Assembly: GCF_902686445.1 (NCBI RefSeq)
Contig: NC_062229.1
Span: 3,680,503 to 3,744,502, forward strand
Source of the DNA: Sciurus carolinensis
Taxonomy: Eukaryota > Chordata > Mammalia > Rodentia > Sciuridae
Direction of reading: 5' to 3'
Length of the DNA stretch: 64,000 nt
Shown here: one piece after another, positions 38,206 through 51,049 of the stretch
Position numbering within the stretch: the first letter of the stretch is position 1
Layout: each line of letters starts with the position of its first letter
Notes under the pieces: model-generated
Told to the model about the DNA's origin: nothing
The model's database searches: none
The model's input: the letters and a program-made list of their open reading frames with translations, nothing else
Translations under genes and position numbers: made by a program

Positions 38206-41200
38206 ATGGGTTTACACAAGTCCAAGCTGCCCCAGATGGGCAAGCCGTTGAGGCCCCAGGAGAAGGGTAATATCGCGGGGCTAGCTGGATTAATGGGGGG
38301 AAGGAAAGGAGGCTAGAGGGCAGGAGAGAGGTGCAGGTACCCCTCCATCCGTGGCGTACACTCCTTCCCCTCATGGCAGTAACACAGCCGCACATGCCCC
38401 GTCATCCTCTCACTGATCCATTTCGGAAGTAGTTGTGTGCCTTCTGAGTTCTGGGCCCTCGGGGTTAAAACAGTTCCGTATCTTCTTGGAGATTACAATG
38501 TAGCAGAGGAGACAGACTTGGAAAAATAGAATCTCCACCCAAGGAGGGAACAGGGAAAGCACTGTGGGGCTCTGAGGGTGGAGGGAAAAGGGGAGATTTC
38601 AAGTGGGCACTGAGGGATGCATAGGAGTTGGCTAAGCAAAGGGGTAGGGAAACACAACACAAAAATTAGACCATAAACCACTGACTGTAGATGTGTGTGG
38701 TGTGTTTGGACATTTATTTATTCCCCATCCATTACTAGATGCCAGGAACCATGACAGCTGGTGAAAGCAGAGGGATGGGTAACACAGAAACAGCCCTCCC
38801 CCTCTGAGTACAGAGGCTGGCTAGGGACACAAAACCAAGCGACGCAGGGAAAGTCATGACTGAAATGGGGTTCTGGCACAGAGGAGTCTCTTTCAGGCAT
38901 TGGGGAAGACCTAATGATTGCACTGTGAACAGAAGAAATTGAGGTAGGCAGGGATTTTCCTGGTGGAGGGAACAGCAAGGAGAAAGGAATTTGGCAAGTT
39001 CAGGAACAGAAAGTAGGACACTGGGCAGGTAGCATGGCATGTGCTTAAGGGCATGGGCAGGTCCCTCCCCTCTCAGCCTCAGTTTCCTCAACTTCCCTGA
39101 GGTGCTGCTCCCGGGGCCTAGCCTGTGCAGGCCCAGATCCCCCTCACCACACTGCTGCACGGCACTCCTGGACATGCGTTGTGCACAGACATGTGCCCCC
39201 AGAGGCCCCCCAGGCCAACAAAGTATCCCCTGAGGCCTGTGTCCACTGTCATCCTAAGACACACTAGCTTGAAGACAATCCCGTCGGTGCCAGGTGGCCC
39301 GTACCAGCACTCACCATGTTCCTCCTCCTCCCGGGCACCACAGACATCCTCAAGTCCTCCTTAATCATCTTTGTGGTGGGTGGCCCCGGCTGTGGCAAAG
39401 AGACCCAGTGCAAGAATATGGCCATTAAGTATGGCTTCTGCCACGTGGGGCTGGGTCAGCTACTGCGGCAGGAGGCCCAAAGGAGCACCCACCGGGGCCG
39501 GCAGATCCGTGACATCATGATGCAGGGGCTTCTGGTACCCACGGTGAGAACTCATGGGCACAGGAGGTGTGGGGTGGACATCAGGACAAACTCCGGGAAG
39601 GTTGTGGCTCCCGGCTTGGCCAGTGCTTTGCTGTGCTGAGTCTCCTGTCTGGAAAACGGGGAGACGACATTAACAGCTGTGTCGTGGCTCGGAGTGCAGC
39701 TCAGTGGTAGACAGCGTGCTGAGCATGTGCAAGATCCTGGGCTCCCTCCCCAGAAGCTCCCCAAAAAAGGTCATTGTGAGGATTGAAGACATCATTCCCA
39801 TAAAGTGCTGGGCAGGTACCTGGTACCTAAGAATTACTTAATAAAATTAGATCTTATAGTCAGCAGATTCCACATCTGTAGATTCCACCAACTGGGGATT
39901 AAAAATATTTCAGGAAAAAAGTTGCTGAAGATACGCAGACCTTTTCTTCTGTGGGCATTCCCTAAACAGCACCATCTTAAACAGCTGTTCTCATGGACTT
40001 GGCCTGGTGTGTCTGGACGTGACTCCAGGTCTATGGTTGACTTTTGTCGGCTCTATGCAAATGCTGCACCGTTTCACATGAGGGACTTGGGCATTCCTGG
40101 GTTTTGGTGTATGTGGAGGCACTGAACCAATTCCCCTTGTGTGCTAAAGGACCACATGTTTATTCTCTTTGTAACCCCACGTCACTGGCCTCTTCCGAAG
40201 GTGTTTCATAACCTGTAAAGAAGGGTAATTAATTCCAGTGCCTACCTTAAAGCATCATAGTAAAGATTAAATAGCAGTCTGCTCCTGGCAGACACACACA
40301 GCACGCGGTTGACATGCCCAGTTCCCAGAAACGGTTTCCCTGGGCTGGGGATGTGGCTCAGTGGTAGAGCACGTGCCTAGCAAGTGTGAGGTCCTGAGTT
40401 CAAGTCCCGTCCCTGAGAAAAAGGGAAAAAGAAAACTGTTTCCTGTTCCCCTAGGGCATCAGAGCAACCCCGGAATCCAGGGTACAACAAGACCCTGTCC
40501 CAAAAAAGCAAAACAAAGAAAACCCCGGCAGCTTAGGGCTGAATGTGGCTCAGTGGCGGAGCACTTTGCCGAGCATGTGCAGGGTCCTGGGCTGCATCCC
40601 CGGCACTGGGGGACAGCAGGGTGTGGATCCGGGGCGGGGTGGAACATCGTGTTCCCCCATCCTCACCAGTTTGTAGAAACTGGTCTTCCGAGGACGGTGG
40701 GGGAGGGGCCCAGGCACTGACTTCTCCCTCTTCCTTCCCAGGGCCTCATCCTAGACATGATCAGCAAGAACATGTTGTCCCACCCAGAGAGCAGGGGCTT
40801 CCTCATCGATGGCTTTCCCCGGGAGCTGAAGCAGGCCAAGGAGTTTGAGCGCATTGTGAGTGCCCCCAAAGTGAGAGAGAGAGAGTGAGTGTGTGTGTGT
40901 GTGTGTGTGACTGTCCCTCCCTCCCCACCTCAGGTGAGGCTGCACTGGATGGAGATTAGAGGGGAAGAGGCCCAGGGCAGAGATGATAAAAGGAAAATGA
41001 AGCTTCTAGAACCTGGGATGAGGAGCTGGTGAGCTCTCTCAGGGCAAGGAAGTCATTGCAATATCTTGCTGCCCAGTCCCTGGCACCTGGTGGGTGGACT
41101 GCCCAGTGAGGAGCAGGTGGGTCGCGCACCCACACAGTCCATAAGGAAGGAATATGGTCTGCACTCCTTTTGGCGGGTTTGGCATTTGTGGAGGGGGTCC

Positions 41201-44200
41201 TTGGGAGTGGAACTGCATGGGCTTCCATTCCTGCCTCCACCGTCTCAATTTTGTGACCCTGGACAAGCCCCTTGATCCCCTGTGAAATATCAGAATGAGC
41301 CAGGTGCAGCGGGGCACACCTGTAATCCCAGTGAGTCAGGAGGCCGAGGCAGGAGGATCGCAAGTTCAAAGCCAGCCTCAGCAGCAGTGAGGCGCCAAGA
41401 AACTCATGAGACCCTGTCTGTAAATAAAGTACAGACTAGGACTGGGATGTGGCTCAGTGGTTGAGTGCCCCGGAGTTCATTCCCTGGTACCTCCCCCCAA
41501 AAAATCAGAATGATAATGGTGTGAGCACATGGAACATTCCAGAAGATGAATTCATCCACACAGAAGTGTTGAGAACAGCGCTGGACTCTGCAGAAGCTCG
41601 GGAAGCGTTCACACTGCTGTTGCCATGGGGACGTGCAGGCCCCCGAGTTGCCAAGTCAGTCAATTTTCCAGAGAGGCTGGTGTGGAAGCTCCCCCGTTTT
41701 TAAGTGTTGGGCACTGATTCTTAAAAGAAAATGGGTGACACTGTAGTCCAGATGGAACGCAGGTGGACCACATGGCTCGAGGCTCCGGTTTTCCAGCTTC
41801 TGTCCTGAGGCTCTGCAGCCACCTGTGGGGTACATTTAGCTGGCATTGTCCCCGGACACCTCTTTAGGCTTGGTGCTGGGCTGGGGCTGAGGCAGACAGA
41901 GAAATTAATCAGCTGGGCCTTTGCCCTGGCGGGGCTGGGTCCAGGAAAGAAAGGCAGCCGCTAATAGCCTTTAACTTCATCACAGTGAGTCCAACAGAAC
42001 TACTTCCATGGAGGTGTGAACAAAGGGCAGGGCCCCACCCACCCATGGGGACGACTGTCTCAGCTCCCAGTGACCTTTGATTCCATCAAAGTGCCAGGAC
42101 TTCTTTGAAGGGATTTTAAGTGGAATCTCACAAATCCCAGAAAAGCCTAGGACCTCCAGCCTGCCACGGGTTTCTTTTCCAGTGTGTCCATTTCTAAGTA
42201 GAATTGAAATGATCCCAATGGGACAGGGCACCTGATCTGGTGTCCATACAGGTCCTTTGGTAAAGTCCAAGTTGACATGTACAGATAACCAGAAGAAACT
42301 CACTCCGACTTGCCCAGCCTGTCACGCACTCTCCCTGTCCGCTCTTGACGGGGCTCCCACGTGCACCAGCCAAACTGAGGAGCCCCTGCTCTCCCAGCCC
42401 CTCCCGGCTGTTCATCTCTAAGCCACGCCCACAGAGCTCACCCTGGCGGCCCCGCCCTGTGCGCTGCAGGGTCTCTGCATTCGCACACAGGCATCTGAGG
42501 AGCAGGGGCCACACCTGTCCCATGAAGGCGGGATCCCCAGCCTGGGGGCAGGCAGCGCCCCCCTAGTACTATCTGAGGTGTGCCGATTGATAGCCCCTTG
42601 GCATCCTCATGGGGATTGGTTCCAGGACTCCCTGAGGCCAAAAATAGAGAGAAGTTCGAGACCTTATGATGCAGGGCACAGGGTTTTCATAGAACCTGTG
42701 CACGCTCTTCTGTAGGCTCTGACATTTTATTTACTTTTGGGGGGGGTGCCAGGAATGAACCCATGGCTCCATGCCTGCAGGCAAGCACTCTAGACTGAGA
42801 CACACCCCTAGTCCCCTCCTGTGGACCTCAGTCATCTCCAGGGACTTACAACACCTGGTAGGGTGTCAGTGCTGTGTGAGTAACTGTCCCTTGTATCTGT
42901 TTAGGGACTGACAGCAAGGAAAGAAGTCTGTACCTGTTGGGAGATGCAATTTTTCGGTCTGTGTTTGGTTGAACAGCAGAGACAGAAACAGAGGGCTGAA
43001 CCTAACATTGTTTTTAGTCACCCCCATGGCCAGTGACATTAATTCTCCAAGGATCCAAGTAATGATACCACTACCTTAAAAAGTAAGAAGTATGAAAAGG
43101 AAGAGGATGGCTTGGGGGTGTCAACTGGGGCTGGCAGTGGGCAGATCCGGAGGCACCAGCCCAGGTCGGCCAGAGGAAGCAGACACCCTGGTCCACAGTC
43201 ACTGTCCTCACCGGAGAGGGAGAGTTGCCAGCTCTGTGCTCTCACTGCTCCCGAGTGGGAAGCCAGCAGTGAAGCCTTTCAATGTTTGTGACGAAAGTGT
43301 GGAACTCACGGCAGTGGGACAGTAGCAGGTACAGCCACCGTCACCGTGTGGCCACATTGGTTCTCTCTGCATCCAGCCCACTGCCCAGCGGTGCATGTGT
43401 ATCCGTGTCCTCCCCAAACCTCACGCTGACCGCGACCTCAGATCTGAAACCGTGGGCGTTCATCCCTCAGTACTGACTTCACTTTCTTCAGCGTCTCGGG
43501 AATGTCTCTTAAAGCGGCTTGGTTAGCCTGGGGAGCCCAGCACCAGTGTCTCCACAGGGCCTCTCCCAGCCCACCAGGGTCTGTCCCCTGCACTGTGTCC
43601 CTTCCCCTGTGTCCCTCATCTTCCCTGCGCCCAGAAGGTCAGCCACAGGCTGTCTTGAATCCAGGTTCACTACGTTGTTTTCCATGCACAAGTGTTTTAC
43701 TTAGCATGTATTTCTCAAAGGGGAGACTGGTCAAGCCGAGCGCTGGTCGTCCCGCTGGGGCCTCCCTGCGGCAGCCTGGTGGTCCTGCCTGGGTGTCTGC
43801 GTGCGGAACAGCCGCTCCTGTTGGGTGGCGAGGCAGGCGCTGCAGTTGGCTGATGCGAGTCCTGCCTCGCTTTTCTTCTCAGTGCATCTTTTATCTCGGT
43901 CTCTCTCTTTTTTTTCCTCTTGCAATTTCTTGAAGAAACCTGGTGTTCAGCTCACTTAGTGTCACATGGTGTGCATCTCGCTGATGGCAAAGCCGTATTT
44001 ATGTTAGTGTTTCTTGGTGCCGGGTCGGGGCCAGAGCCCAGGGCGCACGCGTGCTGAGCATGCACTTCACCCCAGCCGCCCCTGCCTGCGGTTTTCAGAA
44101 CTCCTGCCTCTGCGTTTCTATGAACTGGGACTCAGCATCACCTTTGTCCCATCTATCAGGAGGAGCCTCCTCTTGTCTCCTCGAGATGGTTTGTTGGTTT

Positions 44201-47200
44201 CTTAAATGTGTCAGGCCCCGTGTTCTCGGGGGCCCAGTGGTGGTCCTGGGAGAGGGGAGAACAGCGCCGGGGGGTCGGCACAAGCTCAGCATGGAGCGTG
44301 TGCTCAGCACCTGTGTGACCCTGGAGTCCATCCCCAGCAGCACCACAGCCAGACCCGCGCAATGGCAGCAGGGAAAACGAACAGACCAAAACCCAGAGCT
44401 CAAGTTGGACAGACAGAAGTCCCTTCCTGCTGAGCTTTGACAGTGGTGGGGATCACATCCTGCCTGTCCCTGAGCAGTTCGGTCCTGCCAGGGCTTGCTG
44501 GGTAGGTCCAAGCGGAGCACCGCGGAGGCTCCTGGATGCCTGAGGCCGCACGCTCTTAGGCCGGAGTCTGTTGGGAGCTGAATTGTGTCTCTCAGCAGGG
44601 AGTGGGGGCCACCTGTCGTCCAGGTGCTGGGTGAGGCTGAGGCCCCGAGATTGCAGGTTCCAGGTCAGCCTGGATAATTCAGTGAGACCCTGTCTCAAAA
44701 TAAAAATATAGTAAGGACCGGGGTGTAGCTCAGCCATTGAGCGCCCCTGGGTTCAATTCCTAGCACCGAAAAAGAAAAAGACCAAGACCTAGGGCTGGGT
44801 GTGGCCGGTGATAGAGCCCTCGTCCAGCACGTGTGAGGTCCTAGTTCCGTCCCAAGCACGTGTGCACGCACACGCGCACACACACAAGAAATGAAATAAA
44901 TCAAAATCAAAATCCTAGCCTCTAAGACCTTGGAATGTGACTGTATATATTTGGAAATAGAGTCTTTAATGGACTCATTAGTGTGTGCGAGGACAGTCCT
45001 GTAAGAAGGTATGGGGACACAGACACAGAGGGGTGACCATGTAGGAACACAGGGAGAAGATGGCGTCTCCAAGCCACGGAGAGAGGCCGTGGGGGAGAGA
45101 GCAGCCCTGCAGACACCTTGACCTGGACTTCCAGCCTCCAGAACTGTGGGAACATCAGTTTTCCTTGTTCGTGTCATTAGATCTTCCTTGCTACTTTGTC
45201 AAGACCGTCCTCAGGAAAGGTCACGGCCGTTACTGTTGCAGAATGCCCATCAGCCTCTTGCCTAATGGTTTCATCTGTTGCTGAGCTGAATTGTTTATTT
45301 AATTAAATGTTGCTAAATGCTAAGTTTTCCCTGCTGGCCAGTTTCCCCTTATTTATGCATTGGAATTTTTCCCTAATGAAGAACATTTTCTTTCTCCACT
45401 AGAACTCTGGTTATCCTGAAATCCTGCTCTAGGAGGGGGCTGGGATGAACACCTGGCCCTTGGCCTGTAGCAGTGAACAGGAGTTGGGGTCCCAGCCACC
45501 CCTGTGCGGACGATAGGAGCCGTTGTCCTGTGGCTCCTGTCTTGCTCTCCCTCTCTGGCGGTGGACTCCTGTGAACACAGTTGGCCTCCTGTCTGTGGGT
45601 CTCTCATCCACAGACTCAAGCAGCCGCAGGTGGAAAGATTCATTTTAAAAACCGCCCCTTGCTGGGTGTGGTGGCACATGAGACTGAGGTGGAGGATGAA
45701 GTTCCGGGCCCTGCCTGGGCAGCTCAGTGAGGTTTTGTCTCCAAGTAAAAACCAGAAAGGGCCGAGGGCGCAGCTGTGCCTCAGGCCCGGGGTTCAGTCC
45801 CCAGAACGGGGGGGGAAACATGGCTCCTGTGCCGAAAACATACAGGCTTCCTTGTTGCTGTTCCCGGAACACCAGCACAGCACCTCTGACACAGTGCCGA
45901 CGTCGTGCTGGGTATCCTAAGCCATCTCCAGAGGATTTCAGCCCTGCGGGAGGATGTGTGGAGGCTCTGTGCAAACGCTGTGCCATTTTGTGGAAGGGAC
46001 TTGAGCTCGGATTTTGGAATCTGCTGTGTTCCTGGAACCGTCCCCCATGGGTGCCAAGGGGCAGCTGTCCCTGTTCAGTGTGTTCCCGTCAGCTGCAGTC
46101 ATCTTCCCTTTGTCATTTCTAATTTCTTTTTCCAGTTAGCTATCTTTCTGATGCTCAATAGGGCGCACCTTGGCCTCGGGGCGCCCCTTCATGCGGACCC
46201 GGCGACCTCTTCCCGTGGAACACCGCTTTCTGGCGCAGGACTCTGAGCCTCCCTGGCCCTCCTCCTGCCCTGTCCCAGGCCGGCACTTTCTCAAGGAACC
46301 CTCGTTAAGTGGCGGGTGTTTCCAGACAACAGCCAACAGAGCAAGGAAACTCATATTTTCGTTTTGCGGGTCTGGGGACGAACCAGGGTCTTCCGGTGTT
46401 AAGCAAGTCCGTCCTCTGCCACTGAGCCCTACCCCAGGTCGGAACACATGCTTTTTTTTTTTTTTTTTTAATTTTTATGTAAACAAATGGGATACATGTT
46501 GTTTCTGTTGTACATGGAGTAACAGCATACCATTTGCATAATCATACATTCACATAGGGTAATGAGGTTTGATTCATTCTGTTATTTTTTCCTTCCCCCC
46601 ACCCCTCCCACCCTCTTTTCCCTCTATACAGTCCCTCCTTCCTCCATTCTTGCCCCCCTCCCACCCCCCCATTATGTGTCATCATCTGCTTATCAGTGAG
46701 ATCATTCGTCTTTTGGATTTTTGAGATTGGCTTATCTCACTTAACATAATATTCTCCAATTTCATCCATTTGCCTGCAAATGCCATAATTTTATTATTCT
46801 TTATAGCTGAGTAATATTCCAGTGTATATATATGCCACAGTTTCTTTATCCATTCATCAATTGAAGGACATCTAGGTTGGTTCCACAATCTGGCTATTGT
46901 GAATTGAGCAGCTATGAACATTGATGTGGCTGTATCTCTATAGTATGCTGATTTTAAGTTCTTTGGGTATAGACCGAGGAGTAGGATAGCTGGGTCAAAT
47001 GGTAGGTCCATTCCAAGTTTTCTAAAGAATCTCCACACAAGGAAGGACTGTATAGAGGGAAAAGAGGGATGCGAGGGGTGGGGGGGAATGGAAAAAAATA
47101 ACTAAATGAATCAAACAGCATTACTCTATGTGAATGTATGTTACTCAAATGGTATGCCTTTACGCCATGTACAAACAGAGAAACAACATGTATCCCATTT

Positions 47201-48765
47201 GTTTACAATAAAATAAAAAAAATTAATTAATTAATTAATTAAAAAAAAAAAAAAAAAAAAAAAGAATCTCCACACTGCTTTCCAGAGTGGCTGCACTAAT
47301 TTGCAGCCTCACCAGCAATGTATGAGTGTACCTTTTTCCCTCATCCTCTCCAACACCTATTGTTGCTTGTATTCTTGATAATCGCTATTCTAATCGGGGT
47401 GAGATGGAATCTTAGTGTAGTTTTGATTTGCATTTCTCTTATTACTAAAGATGGTGAACATTGTTTCATATGTTTGTTGATTGCTTGTAGATCTTTTTCT
47501 GTGAAGCATCTGTTCATATCCTTAGCCCATTTGTTGATTGGGTTATTTGTATTCTTCGTGTAGAGTTTTTTGAGTTCTTTATATATTCTGAAAATTAGTG
47601 CTCTATCTGAAGTATGAGTGGCAAAGATATTCTCCCACTCTGTAGGCTCTCTCTTCACGTTACTGATAGTTTCCTTTGCTGAGAGAAAGCTATTTAGTTT
47701 GAATCTATCCCAGTTGTTGATTCTTGCTTTTATTTCATGTGCTATGGGAGTCCTGTTAAGGAAGTCTGATCCTAAGCTGACATGTTGAAGATTTGGACTT
47801 ACTTTTTCTTCTACAAGATGCAGGGTCTCTGGTCTGATTCCAAGGTCCTTGATCCATTGTGAGTTGATTTTTGTGCAGGGTGAGAGATAGGGGTTTAGTT
47901 TCATTCTGTTGCATATGAATTTCCAGTTTTCCCAGCACCATTTGTTGAAGAGGCTATCTTTTCTCCACTGCATATTTTTGGCACCTTTGTCTAGTATTAG
48001 AAAATTGCATTTATTTGGGTTTGTGTCCATGTCCTCTATTCTGTACCATTGATCTACCTGTCTATTTTGGTGCCAATACCTTGCCGTTTTAGAGCACATA
48101 CTTTTAAAAGCACAAGTCCACATTGATCTTAGCAGTTCACACATGACATTTACAGTGTTTTACTTCTCTCTTCCCTGTCACTAAAAATTTGGGTTGCTAT
48201 CAGTGTACTCGTTTGCATTATCCCGTGAGATACAAAATAGCTTCCAACAGCGCGTCGTTATTAACTACTAAACTTGGTGCAGTGGTGCACACCTGTCATC
48301 CCAGCGGCTTGGGAGGCTGAAGCAGAAGGTTCGCAAGTTCAAGGTCAGCCTCAGCAATTTAGTGAGACTTGTCTCAAAATAAAAAATAAAGTAAGTCTCG
48401 GGATGTATAGGTCAGCGGTAAAGTGCCTCTGAGTGGGTTCAGTCCCCGGTACCACCAGTTTTTTTTCCCTAAGAATAAAACTGCTGACATAAATTTAAGC
48501 TTTCTTTAAAGTCTTACTCTTCCTTATAATATATCCCCCCATGGATGAATGTAAATAAAAAATACCAGGTCATTTGGAATAATGATTTTCTCTGTAATTT
48601 TAATTGTGTGATGAGATTGATACACAATTGAACTCGTTTGTTTTCGTTTGGCTTTTTATAATTAGGGACTCCTTTTTTGTTTGAGATGTTTATTATTTAC
48701 TTATTGATGGCACTGGGGATCAAACCAAGGTCTTGTGCATGCTAAATATTTCATTTTACTCATTT

Positions 48766-48809
<44 letters not shown>

Positions 48810-51013
48810 AAGTATGAGCTCTACCACTGAGCTGTTCCTAAAATTTAATTTTTGAACTGGGAAATTGTTTCATGCTTCCAAAACCAAAGTCACATGAAGA
48901 CACATCCTGAGTCTGGTACCCCTCCCCACCCGTCTGCCCTCCTCCTCCCGCGCTAGCCTTTTCAGTAGTTCTTGTCTTGTTCTTCTGATGTTGCTGTTTT
49001 CAGAAATAAAGTGGGGATGTGTGTGTCCCCATCTCTCTCTGCACATTCTTCCCTCTCCCCACTTTCAATGTTTGCTCGTATCCAGTTCTCTGTCTGTGTC
49101 CAGAGAACTCCCTGTGACCTTATGGGACTCCACTGCACGGCCGGGCGGTCATGTATGCAGTTGGTCTCTCATTGCTCTCGGTTGTTTCCAGTCTTTTGCC
49201 TCCACAGACCCTGCCACGCTACATAACTTGGACTGTCATCTCCTAACTTCGCTATCTTTGAAACGGATTAGGAGTGGAATTGCTGGGTTAAAGAGAAAAG
49301 CACAAATAATCTTGCTGGACACTCAGGTGGCTCTTCATTTGACATGGGTACCAGCAGCCACACTAACAAAGGATGCCGCCAGAGTTTTGGATTTTTGTCA
49401 ACCTGCTTAAGTGAGAAGTGATATTTCAGTGCAGTATTATCGGCGTTTCTCTTACTGAGTTAAGTTCCCAAAGTTAAAAGGCCACCTCTGTGAACCCCCT
49501 CTATACTTTTTATTTTTCTTCAAATAATTGTTGGTGTTTTCCGTGCTGATTTTTTTCCCCTGGTACCAGGGATTGAACCCAGAAGTGTTTAACCATTGAG
49601 CCACATCCCCAGCCCTTTTAAAGCTTTTTATTTTTATTTTATTTATTTATTTATTTTTATTTTGGCAGGTTCTACTATGTTGCTGAGGCTGACTTTGAAT
49701 TTGTAACCCTCCTGCCTCAGCCTCCGGAGCCCCTGGGATTGCAGCTTCCTTGTTAATTCTTAGAAACTCTTTCCACATTAGTGGTGTTAGTTTTTGTGAT
49801 ATGGCTTGCAGATTTTTTCCCAGTTTGTCAGTTACCTTTTAACTTTATTGTGTGTGTGTGTTTATACACTTTTTTTTTGTAGAGCAAGTAATGTTTCCTC
49901 CTCCTCCTCCTCCTCCTCCTCCTCCTCCTCCTCTCTCCTTTCTGCCTCTCCTTCTCCCTATGTTGCCAACCATGGTCACACAGTCCAGTACCTGGATTCA
50001 GGTGATCCTCTGGCTTCCGTCTCCCAAGTGCCAAGCCCAAGGCACATAGCACTCCCCTGGCTAAGGCAACTCGTTTTCAAATGTTCACCCCATTTATCAA
50101 CCTTTACCATTATTGTTCCTGGATTTTGCGGTGTAATTTATTTCACTCCCAGGATATAAGGTGATTCTTCCATGTTGTTTTTTCCTAGTTCCCATATGGT
50201 TTCTTTTGATTTGTTTGAGGCTAGTTTGGACAACGAAGGAAGGAGCCAAATTTTTGCTTCTTCCGAGTTGCTAACCAGTTATCCCAACACCATTTATTTA
50301 AAAGTCCATCCCTTCTCCACTGACGTAGGATATCCCCTGGCCATACAGCAAGTTGCTACATTGACCTGGATCTACTTCTGTTCTTTGTTTTGTTCTATTT
50401 TTCTAGTTGCGTGCTGCTATTGTAGAGGCTTTGTCATGTTTTAATATCTAGTAGGATTTGATGTCCCTCCCCGACCTCCGCCACCTGTTGCTTTTCTCTT
50501 CCAAGCCTCTCCTGGGCATTTTTGCTGATTTCTTCAACCTTATCTCCATTAAAAAATTATGTTCTTATCACATGTAAATTATAAACTAATTTAGTATGAC
50601 TTGGCTCCTTTATAACATAGTCAGCCTTTTGTATCTGCCAGTTTCACACTCATGGTTTCCCGCCACTGTGGAGTCAACCAACCACTGATCACAAATATTA
50701 AAAAAAAAAAAATTGCATCTGTACTGAACAAGTATGCTTTTCCCCGTCATTCCATAAACTATAAACACCTATTTACACAGCATTTATATTGCATGAGGTA
50801 TTACAAGTCATTTAGAAATGACTTGAAAGTCTATGGGAGGCCAGGCAGAGTGGCTCATGCCTGTAATCCAGCAACTCAGAGCAACTCAACTTGAGGCAGG
50901 AAGATACAAGTTCCAGACCAGCCTCAGCAACTTAGTAAGACCCAGTCTCAAAAAATACAGGGCAGGGGAGGGTAGCTCAGTGGGAAAGTGCCCCTGAATT
51001 CAATCCCAAGTAC

Positions 51014-51049
<36 letters not shown>

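Larger units (their letters stand above)
48960..50545 (-). mobile_element. Ancient L1 relic, broken by SINEs and simple repeats
   Basis: Degraded L1 ORF2/3' DNA in minus orientation. Recognisable pieces are near 49250-49300 (ggagtggaattgctgggtt), 49755-49860, and 50180-50460 (caacaccatttatttaaaag, ttttaatatctagtaggattt). It is interrupted by a B1-dID SINE (49559-49744), a (TCC)n run and a 7SL monomer. The open frames are destroyed. Confidence 0.65.

Noticed and set aside
39316..39343. ATG at 39316 as the start of the AK1-like protein
   Set aside because: The bases up to 39343 look like a pyrimidine tract ending in CACCACAG, and the exon at 38206-38266 joins in phase to 39344. It remains a fallback start.
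47341..48144. 267-codon open frame on the minus strand
   Set aside because: It is the C-terminal part of a truncated L1 ORF2, not a host gene.
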